Positions 45,091-56,145 of a DNA stretch of 64,000 nucleotides are shown here, piece after piece; the stretch's first letter is position 1, and each line of letters starts with the position of its first letter. Under the pieces are notes generated by a model. That model saw nothing but the letters and a program-made list of their open reading frames with translations. It was not told the DNA's origin and did not search any database. The stretch is taken from positions 1,124,981-1,188,980 of the forward strand of contig OX442420.1 in the NCBI GenBank assembly GCA_949361645.1, read 5' to 3'. Source of the stretch: Spongilla lacustris (taxonomy: Eukaryota > Porifera > Demospongiae > Spongillida > Spongillidae). Position numbers and translations under genes: made by a program.

Positions 45091-45627
45091 CTGGGTAAGT
45101 AAGTAGCGCGCGTTAATGTCATATACACTAGGTGAATTCTCACGCGTTTGAATACCACTGACGTTGGGAATCCATGTGTATAACGCTTGACGGCGATATG
45201 ATACTGCGCGATGATTCAATGTCCTATTTCCGTAGCCTCCCAGTTCTAGCTGTGACGGGTCAAAATGCTAAACTCTGAGAGCAATTTAAAAAAAAATTAC
45301 TCACCTTTGTTTAGTAGCCACTGAAATGTGTTTCTTGAATTCTAGCAGCCACGGATTTTCAAAGTCACTGGCGCTGGGTAAGTAAGTAGCGCGCGTTAAT
45401 GTCATATACACTAGGTGAATTCTCACGCGTTTGAATACCACTGACGTTGGGAGTCCATGTGTATAACGCTTGAGGGCGATATGATACTGCGCGATGATTC
45501 AATGTCCTAGTCTCCGTAGCCTCCAGTTCTGTGAAGGGTCAAAATGCTAAACTCTGAGAGCAATTTTTAAAAAATTACTCACCTTTGTTTAGTAGCCACT
45601 GAAATGTGTTGCTTGTGCCAGTGGAAC
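45057..45627 (-). repeat. 285-bp tandem duplication, two copies
   Basis: TCTAGCAGCCACGGATTTTC begins both units (45057 and 45342). They agree through GCGCGCGTTAATGTCATATA and CACGCGTTTGAATACCACTG to GTTTAGTAGCCACTGAAATG. The unit spans the end of one exon-like segment, an intron and the start of the next, so it creates a hybrid exon-like segment at about 45305-45373 (69 bp) with an acceptor from one copy and a donor from the other. Confidence 0.85.
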
Positions 45628-45858
45628 GACAACCACGGCCGAAAACTGCATCATCCTAGGTGTCAACGAACTCGCCACCAAATTCTTCACCAAAGCACAG
45701 ACACGTAACTGCGTGGTCTTGCGTTCGACGAATTCGAAAGGTACAGTGAAAAACTTTTTGTTGGAGAAATTCAAAGTCCAATTGCTCCTTTGTGGTGGGA
45801 ATGGAGAACTTCTTGTCTCTTTCGATGCAAGACACAAGCACAACCTTATTGCTCACCT
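45583..45858 (-). pseudogene. Exon-like segment 1 of a minus-strand gene in the CACTA element
   Basis: From about 45856 leftward it reads SNKVVLVSCIERDKKFSIPT, then EQLDFEFLQQKVFHCTFRI, with an in-frame TAG at 45656-45658 and open sequence after it (DDAVFGRGCRSTGTSNTFQW). It ends at AAAG followed by GTGAGTAA. The N-terminal beta-strand-like VVLVSC start looks like a first exon, but the first codon is GTG rather than ATG and is itself preceded by CAG. The TAG suggests loss of function. No family is assigned. Confidence 0.35.
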
Positions 45859-45992
45859 GCTACAGTAGCTGAAGTTCACGCACGACAAAATTAAATAAAA
45901 CAAAAACATGTGCAAATATACCGCGCATGCGCAAGCTCTTTATTTAGAACTTAAGAGAAGGGTATGAAGGCGGAAGAACTACATGTATCGTC
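45859..45992. promoter_or_regulatory. Candidate bidirectional promoter inside the CACTA element
   Basis: 134 bp separate the divergent exon-like starts at 45858 (minus) and 45993 (plus). It contains the palindrome GCGCATGCGC (45923-45932), which resembles the NRF-1 binding site found in many animal bidirectional promoters, and TTTATTTAG A/T-rich DNA beside it. Confidence 0.35.
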
Positions 45993-46062
45993 ATGTTCAC
46001 TTGTGCACTTTGTGAGCAGTTTAGCTGGAATACCAGCAGCGCATCCGTTTTGAAACATATTG
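45993..46062 (+). CDS. Exon-like zinc-finger start, plus strand, in the CACTA element
   Basis: An ATG at 45993 opens MFTCALCEQFSWNTSSASVL and KHIG, ending at a GTGAGT donor (46063). C-x2-C followed by F, L and KH spacing is the first half of a C2H2-type finger. Short C2H2 fingers at the N-terminus are common in transposon-encoded DNA-binding proteins. Downstream exons were not located. The second His would have to come from the next exon, or from ...GECYQ if unspliced. Divergent to the minus-strand gene. Confidence 0.35.
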
Positions 46063-47214
46063 GTGAGTGTTATCAGCTATTCGTAACTGTATGTAAAATT
46101 GGTCTTACGTTCCTACGAGGCCCAGCCCCATCCGCAAAAAATCATTATTATCCTCACTTTGGTGAAGACCTGTGCAATAGCCTAGCTGTCAAGAGTTGGA
46201 CCTTCATTGGTCATCGCTATTGCTATGTGTGTGTGTACGTATTTATAATTTAATATTGCGATATCGATATTATTCTTTTTTTAAAATTAACTACAACGAA
46301 GTTGGAGAAGTCACATTCTGAGTAATGGGATGGGGTTCGTGCCAGAATGGTTGTACGTGCAACAAACCTTTGCTTGCGTGGATCCAGGGTAAAATGGGAA
46401 GTGGACATGGCATGGATGATGGAGCAGGCCTCCCTCATTTTCCTTGATGTGGGCTTTATGTGTGTTCATTTCACAAAACTATTTTCGTCTAAGTTTATGT
46501 GGGTATGTGTATTGCTGTTTTTATGTCATGAGAGAGTTGTCATTCTATAATAATAGTAATGATGCCTTTCGTTGTTGAGACCTATATTGCTTGGGGTCTA
46601 GAAGCTGTGAAGTGGTTTGTTCAGTTGGCATCTAGCATCTCCATGCCTTTACCTTGAACCTTTAAATAGTACTCTTAAATAATGATTTTTAAAATAATAC
46701 TTGCGTACCATCAACAATATACACAGCTGCTAAGTATAATGTCCATTTAAAAAGTGGGTCAGCAGCTGGATTAAGCCAATGTAATGCAAGCGCAAGGCAA
46801 ATGCAGAGAGTTAGGTTCGATCCACATGCCCTTTGGTGGGTTAAGGTATAAAAGCTCAGAGTTGTATTTCTTGGTTTGTTGCTCATCTGGCTTTGCAATT
46901 GCGGTGTAATAAGTCAACCAAGCATCTACCAGATTTAGCCTCACCTTAGTTTGTTGCAATGCCAGAGCATGCTACACTGTAGGTTTCAACTAAATATCCT
47001 CCTCCTAAATATGCATCACATAGTTGAACAGTATTAGCAATTTCAGTATCACATTGTTGAACACATTATAAACTTTGTTTCACTGACAAATTGGAAGGTG
47101 GGCATAACAGGAATACACTGTCACTTTGTCTTGTTCTAGGTCTACACTTGTTATACATACATACATGTATACAACAGTATGGGAGTCATTGCTATCATAG
47201 CATCGCTTCCCCAG
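46063..47214. other. CACTA element interior without recognised gene
   Basis: Short chance frames only. A TATA-like GGTATAAAAGCTC lies near 46844-46856. Confidence 0.4.
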
Positions 47215-47720
47215 CAGTGAGACATGTGTAGGGAACACCCCTGGTGTTTAGGTATAATTTATTGGACACTTTGTTGACACATGTATAGGAGGAAAGGGTG
47301 AGTGGTTTGAAAAATGTTTAGCTGAGTCCCCACTAGTGAGACATGTGTGGGGAACACCCCTGGTGAGTTGGAGTAATTTCTGGGACACTGCCAAGTGTCA
47401 CACAATGAATGTGAATGGAGCGAATGTGCTTCCCGCTGCATGCCATGTTGACAGATTTACAGGAAGGGTAGGGGGGGGGGGGGGTGGTGGGGGGGGTGGT
47501 GGTTGAAAAATGTATGGCTGAGTCCCCAGCAGTGAGACATGTGTGGGGAAAACGCCGGGTGTGTTTGTGTAATTTCTGTACTCTGTCAAGTGTCACAGAA
47601 TGCGTACAGTGACTGCAGAATGGAGCGAATGCATGTGCTTCCACTGCATGCCTTGTTGACACATGCACAGGAAGGGTAGGACGGGTTTGATAATAGTTCC
47701 CAGTAGTGACACAAAGGTGC
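47215..47720 (+). repeat. Satellite with ~180-bp unit (locus 2)
   Basis: Units contain AGTCCCCACTAGTGAGACAT, GGGAACACCCCTGGTG, TTTCTGGGACACTG and AAGTGTCACA(C/G)AATG, as at 14856-15440. About three units, one shortened at 47275. A G-rich tract is at 47469-47504. Confidence 0.85.
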
Positions 47721-47810
47721 AACGTATTTGTTCATACATATTATTCAACAACATGACAGCTATAGCTCATGGAAGGTATAAATCCAGCGAATACCAGAAC
47801 GATTAACTAT

Positions 47811-47890
47811 GTTTAAGTTGGCTGAAGCGTTATATAAGAGGCTAGAAGATGGATGATCCTGGGTTCGATTCATATCCATGCCATTTTTTC
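47811..47890 (+). repeat. tRNA-derived SINE head or tRNA-like pseudogene
   Basis: TGGCTGAAGCG (47819-47829) fits the RNA polymerase III A box, and GGTTCGATTCA (47862-47872) fits the B box. The spacing of about 33 bp between boxes matches tRNA genes. A T-rich tail follows. The flanking bases do not form a clean acceptor stem, so a functional tRNA is unlikely. Confidence 0.5.
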
Positions 47891-49220
47891 TTTTATATTT
47901 ACATGTAGTTTGTTGATTATCTTCTCCAATTATACGGTAATATCCCCGTTCCACCATGCTCAAGGTGTGCCTGGTCCACCGTTTATCGTCGGTGGGACAG
48001 TAAAAACGCTGGTGGGGTAAGGTTTTAGTGGGCTATAACCACCACGTTTTTTACAGTGTGGGGTCATAGTGTACTAATTATAATGTATCTGCAACCTTCT
48101 CTAAAGATCAGATGTTATGAATAGTGTACCTTATGAAGGTGGTACAAGGTGCAGTATGGCATGCCAATCCCCCTCCCTCCCATGCCACCAGTTCCTCCAC
48201 TCCATCCTTCCCTTTCTCCATTCAGTTCACACACCTCTCCTCTCACCCACTGCCTCCTCCCACCCCTCACACTCTGTTGGGGTCAACCACTGTATGTATG
48301 GGGTAGTAGTGCACTAATCTATCTGCAACCTTCTCTAAAGATCAGATGTTATGAAAGAGCTAGTGTACTTTATGAATAGTTGGTACAAGGTGCAGTGCTG
48401 GCATTTCATGAATGCCATGCCATCTCTGCATGTACCTCTCCTCAGTCTGGATCATCAAACAAGAACAAGTGGTGGTAATGCAGCTCCATCATACAGCTGG
48501 GTAACCTAAATCAGAGGGCTTCAATATATTCAATTCACTTTTGCGGAACTATGGAATTCTTACATATACAAATATTTGCATGTTAATAACATAGCCCGTC
48601 CCGTACTGCCCTAAGTTGCGCAATGCCTTATAAGCAACTGGACACAGCAAAAACAGATGGGTAACTATGTCACTCCAAATGCTGTAGAGGCCATCTTGAA
48701 TATAGTCCTGCACATTTGCATCTGTTATCTTACTGCTGGCAAAGAGAGAAACATCGATATCCAGCCTGGGGAGGAGGAGATGAAGCTGGAGAAGTAGACA
48801 GCTGGCTGGGGAAGAGGGTCACTACATAGTGAAATATTGAAGACTACTTCTCCCTCCCTCTTCCCTCTACTTTGTTACAATTGAAGGTGTTTAAAGCAAA
48901 GAAACAAGATGTTGAAATGCTAAGGAAACACGAACACTGTCCTAAAAATGGCTTTCATTTGTTCTCCTTCACATTCAAACACCTTGTTCCTTGCTTTAAC
49001 CCCTTTAAATCCTATATTTATCACAGAAAATGATTTTTATTCAGTTCCCCCTCCCCCACCCCCAAGATAATTACAGAACCATTCTTTTTTTGCATAATTT
49101 GTTTGCTTGATAATTATATATATACCACCACCACCATTCTCATAGACATCAGATGCATTTGTATAGTGTTACAACTTGCCTTCATGTACATGTATTACAG
49201 GCACCCAGCTAAGTGATATC

Positions 49221-49222
<2 letters not shown>

Positions 49223-49293
<71 letters not shown>

Positions 49294-49318
49294 ACATGTG
49301 TGTGTGTGTGTGTGTGCA
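49223..49318. repeat. (GT)n microsatellite
   Basis: About 95 bp, interrupted by GCACATG near 49292. Confidence 0.95.
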
Positions 49319-49387
49319 TGTATGTGTTTGTTTAGCATTTTAGATTTCCATCATGCATCATGTGAGATGTGATTCTGGTTGATCCCT

Positions 49388-49500
49388 GGGAGAGAGGGGG
49401 AGGGGAGAGAAAGGGATGGTGGACAAGATGGGGAAAGAGAGAGGGAAGGTTGTAAGGGGTAAAGAGAACAGTGGAAGGGAAGAGGTAGAGAAAAATGGAA
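49388..49500. repeat. Polypurine (GA-rich) tract
   Basis: About 110 bp that is over 90 percent purine by eye. It could form triplex DNA. Confidence 0.8.
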
Positions 49501-49601
49501 TACAGTTGTGACACTGAGGGAAAATGAAAAAGCATGTATAGAATGTATACAGACATCACAGGAAAGACATTACTGGGAGGAGGTAAACTTGATCTGGAGA
49601 A

Positions 49602-49722
49602 ACCCACACCTCATGCACACCATATACCACACCCCATGTAACCCACACCTCATGCACACCATATACCACACCCCATGTAACCCACACCTCATGCACACCA
49701 TGTAACCATGTAACCCACACCT
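49602..49722 (+). repeat. 39-bp tandem repeat, three copies
   Basis: CCCACACCTCATGCACACCA plus TATACCACACCCCATGTAA; the third copy is altered. Confidence 0.9.
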
Positions 49723-51795
49723 CACACCCTGTGCACACTACACCTTGAGTCATCTTCCACATGGCCACAATCATGACTGTTAATCACCATCTTCATATCC
49801 TCCCTCTTTCTCCCTCTCCCTAGAGAGAGATAGTGAGAGAGGGGGAGGAAGGTCACAACTGCAGCTAAAATTACTACTTAGCAGCTGTAGTGGTTTGAAA
49901 ACACGCGTAAACAGCAATGAATGAGTCAGGCGGGCAAGGTTATCTGATTATAAAGTCTTTGTGGTTTAGATCTGAAAGGTGGGAGGGGGTGTTGCTGTAC
50001 CTTGTAATTGTCAATACTATCATTAATAGCGCGTGCATGGGAGGGGGCGGGGCGGCAGGATGTTGTTTCTTCGAGACAAAGGAATTCTTTGTGGAATTAT
50101 ATGGGTTACAACCCCACTCTGAATTTATACCCATCACTAACATTTCATGTTATGCTTTTGAACTGAAGTTGGAAATTCGTAAGTATGCATGGATCTCTTT
50201 ATAATCAGCTGACCTGCATACAAATTATGCATATGCAAGATAGCCACATTTGTGTCTCATGGCAGAAGTTATTATTTGGTGGCACACAATTGTGTCTCCC
50301 AGCTAGCTCCTATGTCTTGTGTTGTCCAATTCTCCATGCACTCTGCATGCAGCCAAAAGCAATACAGATGGAAAGAATGAATTAGTCATTGCCCTCTGAA
50401 GTGCAGATACATGAAGGTGCTCTTACTTCCAAGAGAGTGGCATGCATGAACTGGTGTGTGCGGTACATTTTGGTCTACCTTTGGTCTACCTCTGCTTCTC
50501 CACTCCCTTCCCCCTCCCTCCCTCCCTCTCCACTTTCCTTCTCCCTTGCTCCTTCTCTCACTCTCCCTCCTAAATATTATCACTCTTGGAATAGACTGCA
50601 CTGTGTGCTAAATGGTCGGATTTGACATTCTAGTGACACACAGTACAATGATGGCAGGGGTGCAATAACCTTGTGATGCACATGTATGGCCAATTCTATT
50701 GGTTCACACCCAGCTCTTTGGTCCCTTTATCCTTTACCCTTGAACTGCTTTCGACAAATTGTTTCAACTTCCTAAGCTGTTTTATGAGTGCTGTTTTATG
50801 TGTGCTCAAACATGTATACCTAACTCATATGGTCACTAGTGGCAATGCATACCTCCCTGTAGAATGTCTTAAGCGGTGAGATTGACTGATTCCTAGATCT
50901 AATAACTTGCCTGGTGGTGCTCAAAGCATGAGAGCCAAAGGATACCTTCAAGTATATCATGCTGCTAAATGAAGGGGTTGTGAAATACACAAGATTCTCT
51001 AACTTAGTCTAATACAATTAATTGCACTTCAGCTCATTTTCATTCTCCCCTTTCCCCGCTTCTCTCCCCCATCTCATACTCCCTCTTGCACCTCCCCTCC
51101 TCCCTTCCCCTCTCTTGTCTCTTACCATCTAGCTCTCGTTCTTCTACAAGCTCTCAGTAACGTATATACGTGTTGCATGAAGGCTGCACAAGCTTGTTTG
51201 GGTATTTCACGAATTCGTTGAAAGCTCCATGCATGGCATGTCATCCTGTTGGTTTGTATGGGAAAATCACTCGCGGGGTATATAGTTGCTATACAATACT
51301 CTCACGTTCCCACGTCCCAAAATTAAGTATAGGTTATATAAATGTATATGGCATATGACATGCACACGTACGTGTAGTAAATAGCGTATTACTTACAGTA
51401 CCGTCCTTGCAGAGTCAAGTTCAAAGGAATATTTATTCACCCGTGTAATTTTGACTTCGGATCACATGGGCCATTAAGCAGGTAGCGGCCGGCAGAAAAT
51501 AAAGTCATAGTACCGGGAAATCCATATGATTCGATCGCGATAGCTCGTATATGCATATATCATAGCATTATCAACATGGTGAGGTAAGCCAGGAAAAATG
51601 CAGTACATATGTAATTAAAATGCGAGAGCGCCTAGACGGGGTGGTATATTAATAGTAGTCACTATTAAAGCTATGTGTGCGACTTCATAGGTACGCAATG
51701 ATTGATTACTATAACAATATATTTGGGCTGAACAAGGGTGCAGTGAGTTTTAGCAGCATAATTTCCATGGAGACTGACTTTCTATTTACATTGTT

Positions 51796-52083
51796 GGCTT
51801 CTCTATACTGTTGGCCTTCTCCCTATACTGTTGGCCTTCTCCCTACACTGTTGGCCTTCTCCCTATACTGTTGGCCTTCTCCCTATACTGTTGGCCTTCT
51901 CCCTATACTGTTGGCCTTCTCCCTATACTGTTGGCCTTCTCCCTATACTGCTGGCCTTATCTCTATACTGTTGGCCTTCTCCCTATACTGTTGGCCTTCT
52001 CCATATACTGTTGGCCTTCTCCCTATATACTGTTGGCTTTCTCCCTATACTGTTGGCCTTCTCTCTATACTGTTGGCCCTCCT
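51796..52083 (+). repeat. 20-bp minisatellite, array C1
   Basis: About 14 units of GGCCTTCTCCCTATACTGTT. Confidence 0.95.
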
Positions 52084-52232
52084 CCCTACTAGTACAAGTA
52101 AATCAAAAACTTCTCTATCGAGAAAGTGATTGGTGGTATGTAGGATTGGTGGTGCAAAAAGCAAGGAAACAAGGTACAGTATGTTAAAGTGAGGTTTGGT
52201 AGGATCCTACAACTCACAGTCCTGAAAATAAT

Positions 52233-52585
52233 ATACTGTTGACCTTCTCTCTATACTGTAGGCCTTCTCCCTATACTGTTGGCCTTCTCCCTATACTGTT
52301 GGCCTTCTCCCTATACTGTTGGCCTTCTCCCTATACTGTTGGCCTTCTCCCTATACTGTTGGCCTTCTCCCTATACTGTTGGCCTTCTCCCTATACTGTT
52401 GGCCTTCTCCCTATACTGTTGGCCTTCTCCCTATGCTGTTGGCCTTCTCCCTATTACTGTTGGCCTTCTCCATATACTGTTGGCCTTCTCCCTATACTGT
52501 TGGCCTTCTCCCTATACTGTTGGCCTTCTCCCTATACTGTTGGCCTTCTCCCTATACTGTTGGCCTTCTCCCTGTACTGTTGGCC
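52233..52585 (+). repeat. 20-bp minisatellite, array C2
   Basis: About 17-18 units. It is separated from C1 by about 150 bp that include a half-arm of the 28630 MITE family. Confidence 0.95.
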
Positions 52586-52721
52586 TGGAGAGGGTCCTTC
52601 AGTATGAGGGCATGCCTTCCATTCTGTACCCTCATACTAGCCTCCAGAATGTTTTTGGCTTACCAGGGCATCATGATGATTTGTGATAATGAGGTTAATG
52701 GAAGGCCATAGCAGAGAGACT

Positions 52722-52790
52722 TGTGGTGATGGGGTGCCTGTGGTGATGGGGTGCCCATGGTGATGGGGTGCCCATGATGATGGGGATGGT
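52722..52790 (+). repeat. GGTGATGGGGTGCCTGT repeat, short
   Basis: About four 17-18-bp units in cassette C. Expanded to about ten in cassette D (54833-55010). Confidence 0.85.
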
Positions 52791-53594
52791 GATAGAGGCC
52801 TCTGTTGATGTGATGAGAAGCCAGTGCATGGTGATAGTTTCTAAAATAGTGTACCAATTTCTGTTGCATCTACACATGATGTGAATGGAGCCACAGTGCA
52901 CTAATCTGGAGGTGTTCATCTGTAACCTCTGCTCTTACATGTAAAGATCAGATGTATACCTTATGAATAGGTGGTACAAGGTGCAGTGCTGGCATGCCAC
53001 TCCCCCTCCCACCTATGCTGATTCCTTCACTCCATCCTTCCCCATCTCTCCCACTGCCTCCTCCCCCTCCCCCACCCCTCATCCTCCATTGGAGTCAATC
53101 ACTTTTAACATTGCATGACCATGCATGGGTGCCCCCAGCATTTCTGGAAGGGGGGATGCAGTATAGGGGAAGAGGGTGCCATTTAACAGCCAAATACAAC
53201 TACAGGGGGAGGTGGGGGGAGGTGGGGGGGGGGGGGGTGCTGGTGCTGTCCACTGTCAGCCGGTTCAACCAGTGTCAGTTTATCGTATGTATGCATGCTT
53301 TCAATGCATTCTTTGCCCATGTCCCTTATGTTAACGTATACGTGTTGCATGAAGGCTGTACAAGCTTGTTTTGGTTCAATGCGGTTGTTCAAAAAAGTAT
53401 TTCACGAATCCATTTTGTCAACAACCCGCGAAGTGCAGCTAAAGCTAGCGTTGAAAGCTCCATGACATTTCATCCTATTCATTTGTATGCTACTTACATG
53501 AACACCACTCGGTTGCTATACTATACCTCCGAGTTTGCGTGTTTATACTGTAAGCGATAAACGCTTACGTCATGGTGGGTCTGGGTACGAGACT

Positions 53595-54674
53595 ACCTTT
53601 TCCCTATACTGTTGGCCTTCTCCCTATACTGTTAACCTTTTCTCTATACTGTTAACCTTCTCTCTATACTGTTGGCCTTCTCCCTATACTACTGGCCTTC
53701 TCATATACGTTGGTCTTCTCCCTATACTGTTAACCTTCTCTCTATACTGTTGGCCTTCTCCCTAGACTGTTGGTCTTCTCTCTATACTGTTGGCCTTCTC
53801 TCTATACTGTTGGCCTTCTCCCTATACTGTTGGCCTTCTCCCTATACTGTTGGCTTTCTCCCTATACTGTTGGCCTTCTCCCTATACTGTTGGCCTTCTC
53901 CCTATACTGTTGGCCTTCTCCCTATACTGTTGGCCTTCTCTTTATACTGTTGGCCTTCTCCCTATACTGTTGGCCTTCTCCCTATACTGTTGGCCTTCTC
54001 CCTATACTGTTGGCCTTCTCTTTATACTGTTGGCCTTCTCTCTATACTGTTGGCCTTCTCCCTATACTGTTGGCCTTCTCCCTATACTGTTGGCCTTCTC
54101 TCTATACTGTTGGCCTTCTCCCTATACTGTTGGCCTTCTCCCTATACTGTTGGCCTTCTCCCTATAATGTTGGCCTTCTCCCTATACTGTTGGCCTTCTC
54201 TCTATACTGTTGGCCTTCTCTCTATACTGTTGGCCTTCTCTCTATACTGTTGGCCTTCTCCCTATACTGTTGGCCTTCTCCCTATACTGTTGGCCTTCTC
54301 CCTATACTGTTGGCCTTCTCCCTATACTGTTGGCCTTCTCTCTATACTGTTGGCCTTCTCCCTAGACTGTTCGTCTTCTCTCTATACTGTTGGCCTTCTC
54401 CCTATACTGTTGGCCTTCTCCCTATACTGTTGGCCTTCTCTCTATACTGTTGGCCTTCTCCCTATACTGTTGGCCTTCTCCCTATACTGTTGGCCTTCTC
54501 CCTATACTGTTGGCCTTCTCACTATACTGTTGGCCTTCTCTCTATACTGTTGGCCTTCTCCCTATACTGTTGGCCTTCTCTCTATACTGTTGGCCTTCTC
54601 CCTATACTGTTGGCCTTCTCCCTATACTGTTGGCCTTCTCACTATACTGTTGGCCTTCTCACTGTACTGTTGGC
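53595..54674 (+). repeat. 20-bp minisatellite, array D (~54 copies)
   Basis: Mostly exact units. Left-edge units (GTTAACCTTTTC, ACTACTGG, CATATACG) are diverged, as expected for array edges. Confidence 0.95.
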
Positions 54675-54832
54675 CTGGAGAGGGTCCTTCAGTATGTCCA
54701 TTCTGACAGTGTACCCTCATACTAGCCTCCAGAATGTTTTTGGCTTACCAGGGCATCATGATGAGGTTTGTGATGATGAGGTTAATGGAAGGCCATAGCA
54801 GAGAGACTTGTGCACAGGTCTCTTTGCTATCA

Positions 54833-55012
54833 TGGTGATGGGGTGCCTGTGGTGATGGGGTGCCCATGGTGATGGGGTGCCTGTGGTGATGGGGTGCCTG
54901 TGATGATGGGGTGTCTGTGGTGATGGGGTGCCCATGGTGATGGGGTGTCTGTGGTGATGGGGTGCCTGTGATGATGGGTGCCTGTGGTGATGGGGTGCCT
55001 GGTGATGGGGAT
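54833..55012 (+). repeat. GGTGATGGGGTGCCTGT repeat, expanded
   Basis: About ten 17-18-bp units with CATGG and GTCTG variants. Confidence 0.9.
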
Positions 55013-55497
55013 GGTGATAGAGGCCTCTGTTGATGTGGTATTGAGAAGCCAGTGCATGGTGATAGTTTTTAAAAATAGTGTACCAATTTCTGTTGCATCT
55101 ACACATGATGCATCAAGTTGAATGGAGCCACAGTGCACTAATCTGGAGGTGTTCACATGTAAAGATCAGATGTTATGAAATAGTGTACCTTATGAATAGG
55201 TGGTACAAGGTGCAGTGTGGCATGCCACTCCCCCTCTCCTATGCTGATTCCTCCACTCCATCCCCCCCTCATGCTCCATGCAGGTGTAATTTAATAGGAA
55301 AGGTAAATTAATATCTTTTAAAGTCATATCATTCTGATATTATCAATTAAGAACTATACATACAGGAATCAGGAAAAGGTAGATACACATGTATATTCAA
55401 CTTGCTAGGAGCAATGGAATTCATTTAGATCCTCAAACACACTGCCATCTTGAGAATTACGCTTACATGTACAGGTAGTTAGTGTGGAAAGTGGACT

Positions 55498-55925
55498 GTT
55501 AGGGTGGACCATGTGTTATATGTGAGGGTGGACCATGTGTTGTATGTGAGGGTGGACCATGTGTTATATGTGAGGGTGGACCATGTGTTATATGTGAGGG
55601 TGGACCGTGTGTTACATGTGAGGGTGGACCGTGTGTTATATGTGAGGGTGGACCATGTGTTATATGTGAGGGTGGACCACGTGTTATGTATGAGGGTGGA
55701 CCATGTGTTATATGTGAGGGTGGACCATGTGTTATATATGAGGGTGGACCATGTGATATATGTGAGGGTGGACCATGTGTTATATGTGAGGGTGTAGCAT
55801 GTGTTATATGTGAGGGTGGACCGTGTGATATATGTGAGGGTGGACCATGTGTTATATATGAGGGTGGACCATGTGATATATGTGAGGGTGGACCATGTGT
55901 TATATGTGAGGGTGTAGCATGCTTC
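55498..55925 (+). repeat. 24-bp minisatellite (GGTGGACCATGTGTTATATG)
   Basis: About 18 units of AGGGTGGACCATGTGTTATA plus TGTG. Twenty-four is a multiple of three, so all frames read through as 8-residue repeats. The frames on both strands are artefacts. Confidence 0.95.
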
Positions 55926-56145
55926 ATGCCATATATAATGCTGTTTACTATACTCACTGCTCATGCTCAGTATACAAGCTGCTGCCATAAGCACATATAC
56001 CTGCTTTCAGACACATTTGATAGTGGTCATTTTATTCATGATTCAAATATGAAGCATGCACGTACTTCAATAAGCAGCTCCACTTCAGAGCCAGAATGTG
56101 TGTACCCAAATGGGTAATTAGACGTAACCCTTATATCACCCATAC
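55926..56145. other. Short unique spacer
   Basis: About 220 bp between two minisatellites. No gene is recognised. Confidence 0.5.

Larger units (their letters stand above)
44257..48058. mobile_element. CACTA-type DNA transposon, 3,802 bp
   Basis: The ends CACTGTAAAAAAATTGGTGG and (A)CCACGTTTTTTACAGTG are mirrored. They are followed inward by many GGTGTG/CACACC words, a CACTA-style subterminal pattern. The uninterrupted cassette A proves the exact ends and a 2-bp duplication, as expected for animal CACTA (EnSpm) elements. It carries exon-like pieces in both orientations, a 285-bp tandem duplication, a 180-bp satellite and a tRNA-like segment, but no identifiable transposase core. Confidence 0.8.
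43500..48460 (+). repeat. Satellite-carrying cassette, copy B (split by a CACTA element)
   Basis: The left flank holds GGGAAATCGATTTGATTCG, TAAGCCAGGAGGAATGCAGT, CGCCTTATAAGGGTAAG and GGTCATATTTGGGCAT. Then come only four or five 20-bp units (43838-43932) and the right flank (43940-44256), which continues at 48059 after the inserted element. This is the least expanded cassette and may show the starting state of the array. Confidence 0.75.
48461..51159. other. Mostly unassigned
   Basis: No gene is recognised. It holds a GT microsatellite, a polypurine tract and a 39-bp tandem repeat, listed separately, and CT-rich stretches near 50490-50570 and 51045-51120. Confidence 0.4.
51160..53100 (+). 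repeat. Satellite-carrying cassette, copy C
   Basis: It opens with GTGTTGCATGAAGGCTG(C/T)AC and AAGCTTGTTT, then GGGAAATCCATATGATTCG and TAAGCCAGGAAAAATGCAGT, two 20-bp arrays, and a right flank with GGCCTGGAGAGGGTCCTTCA, AGAATGTTTTTGGCTTACCA, GTTAATGGAAGGCCATAGCA, a TGATGGGGTGCC repeat and GGTGGTACAAGGTGCAGTGC. Copy D repeats this order. Confidence 0.75.
53330..55290 (+). repeat. Satellite-carrying cassette, copy D
   Basis: It has the same order of parts as copy C: GTGTTGCATGAAGGCTGTAC at 53343, the 20-bp array, GGCCTGGAGAGGGTCCTTCA at 54672, the TGATGGGGTGCC repeat, and GGTGGTACAAGGTGCAGTGT at 55199. The array begins directly after GGGTCTGGGTACGAGACTA, the end of the 43371 MITE family. Confidence 0.75.

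Noticed and set aside
45993..46253. An 86-codon unspliced zinc-finger protein
   Set aside because: The sequence after the GTGAGT at 46063 loses the finger pattern. A first exon is the better reading, so only 45993-46062 was listed.
55479..55994. Open frames on both strands over a 24-bp repeat
   Set aside because: The unit length is divisible by three and contains no stops in several frames, so openness carries no information.
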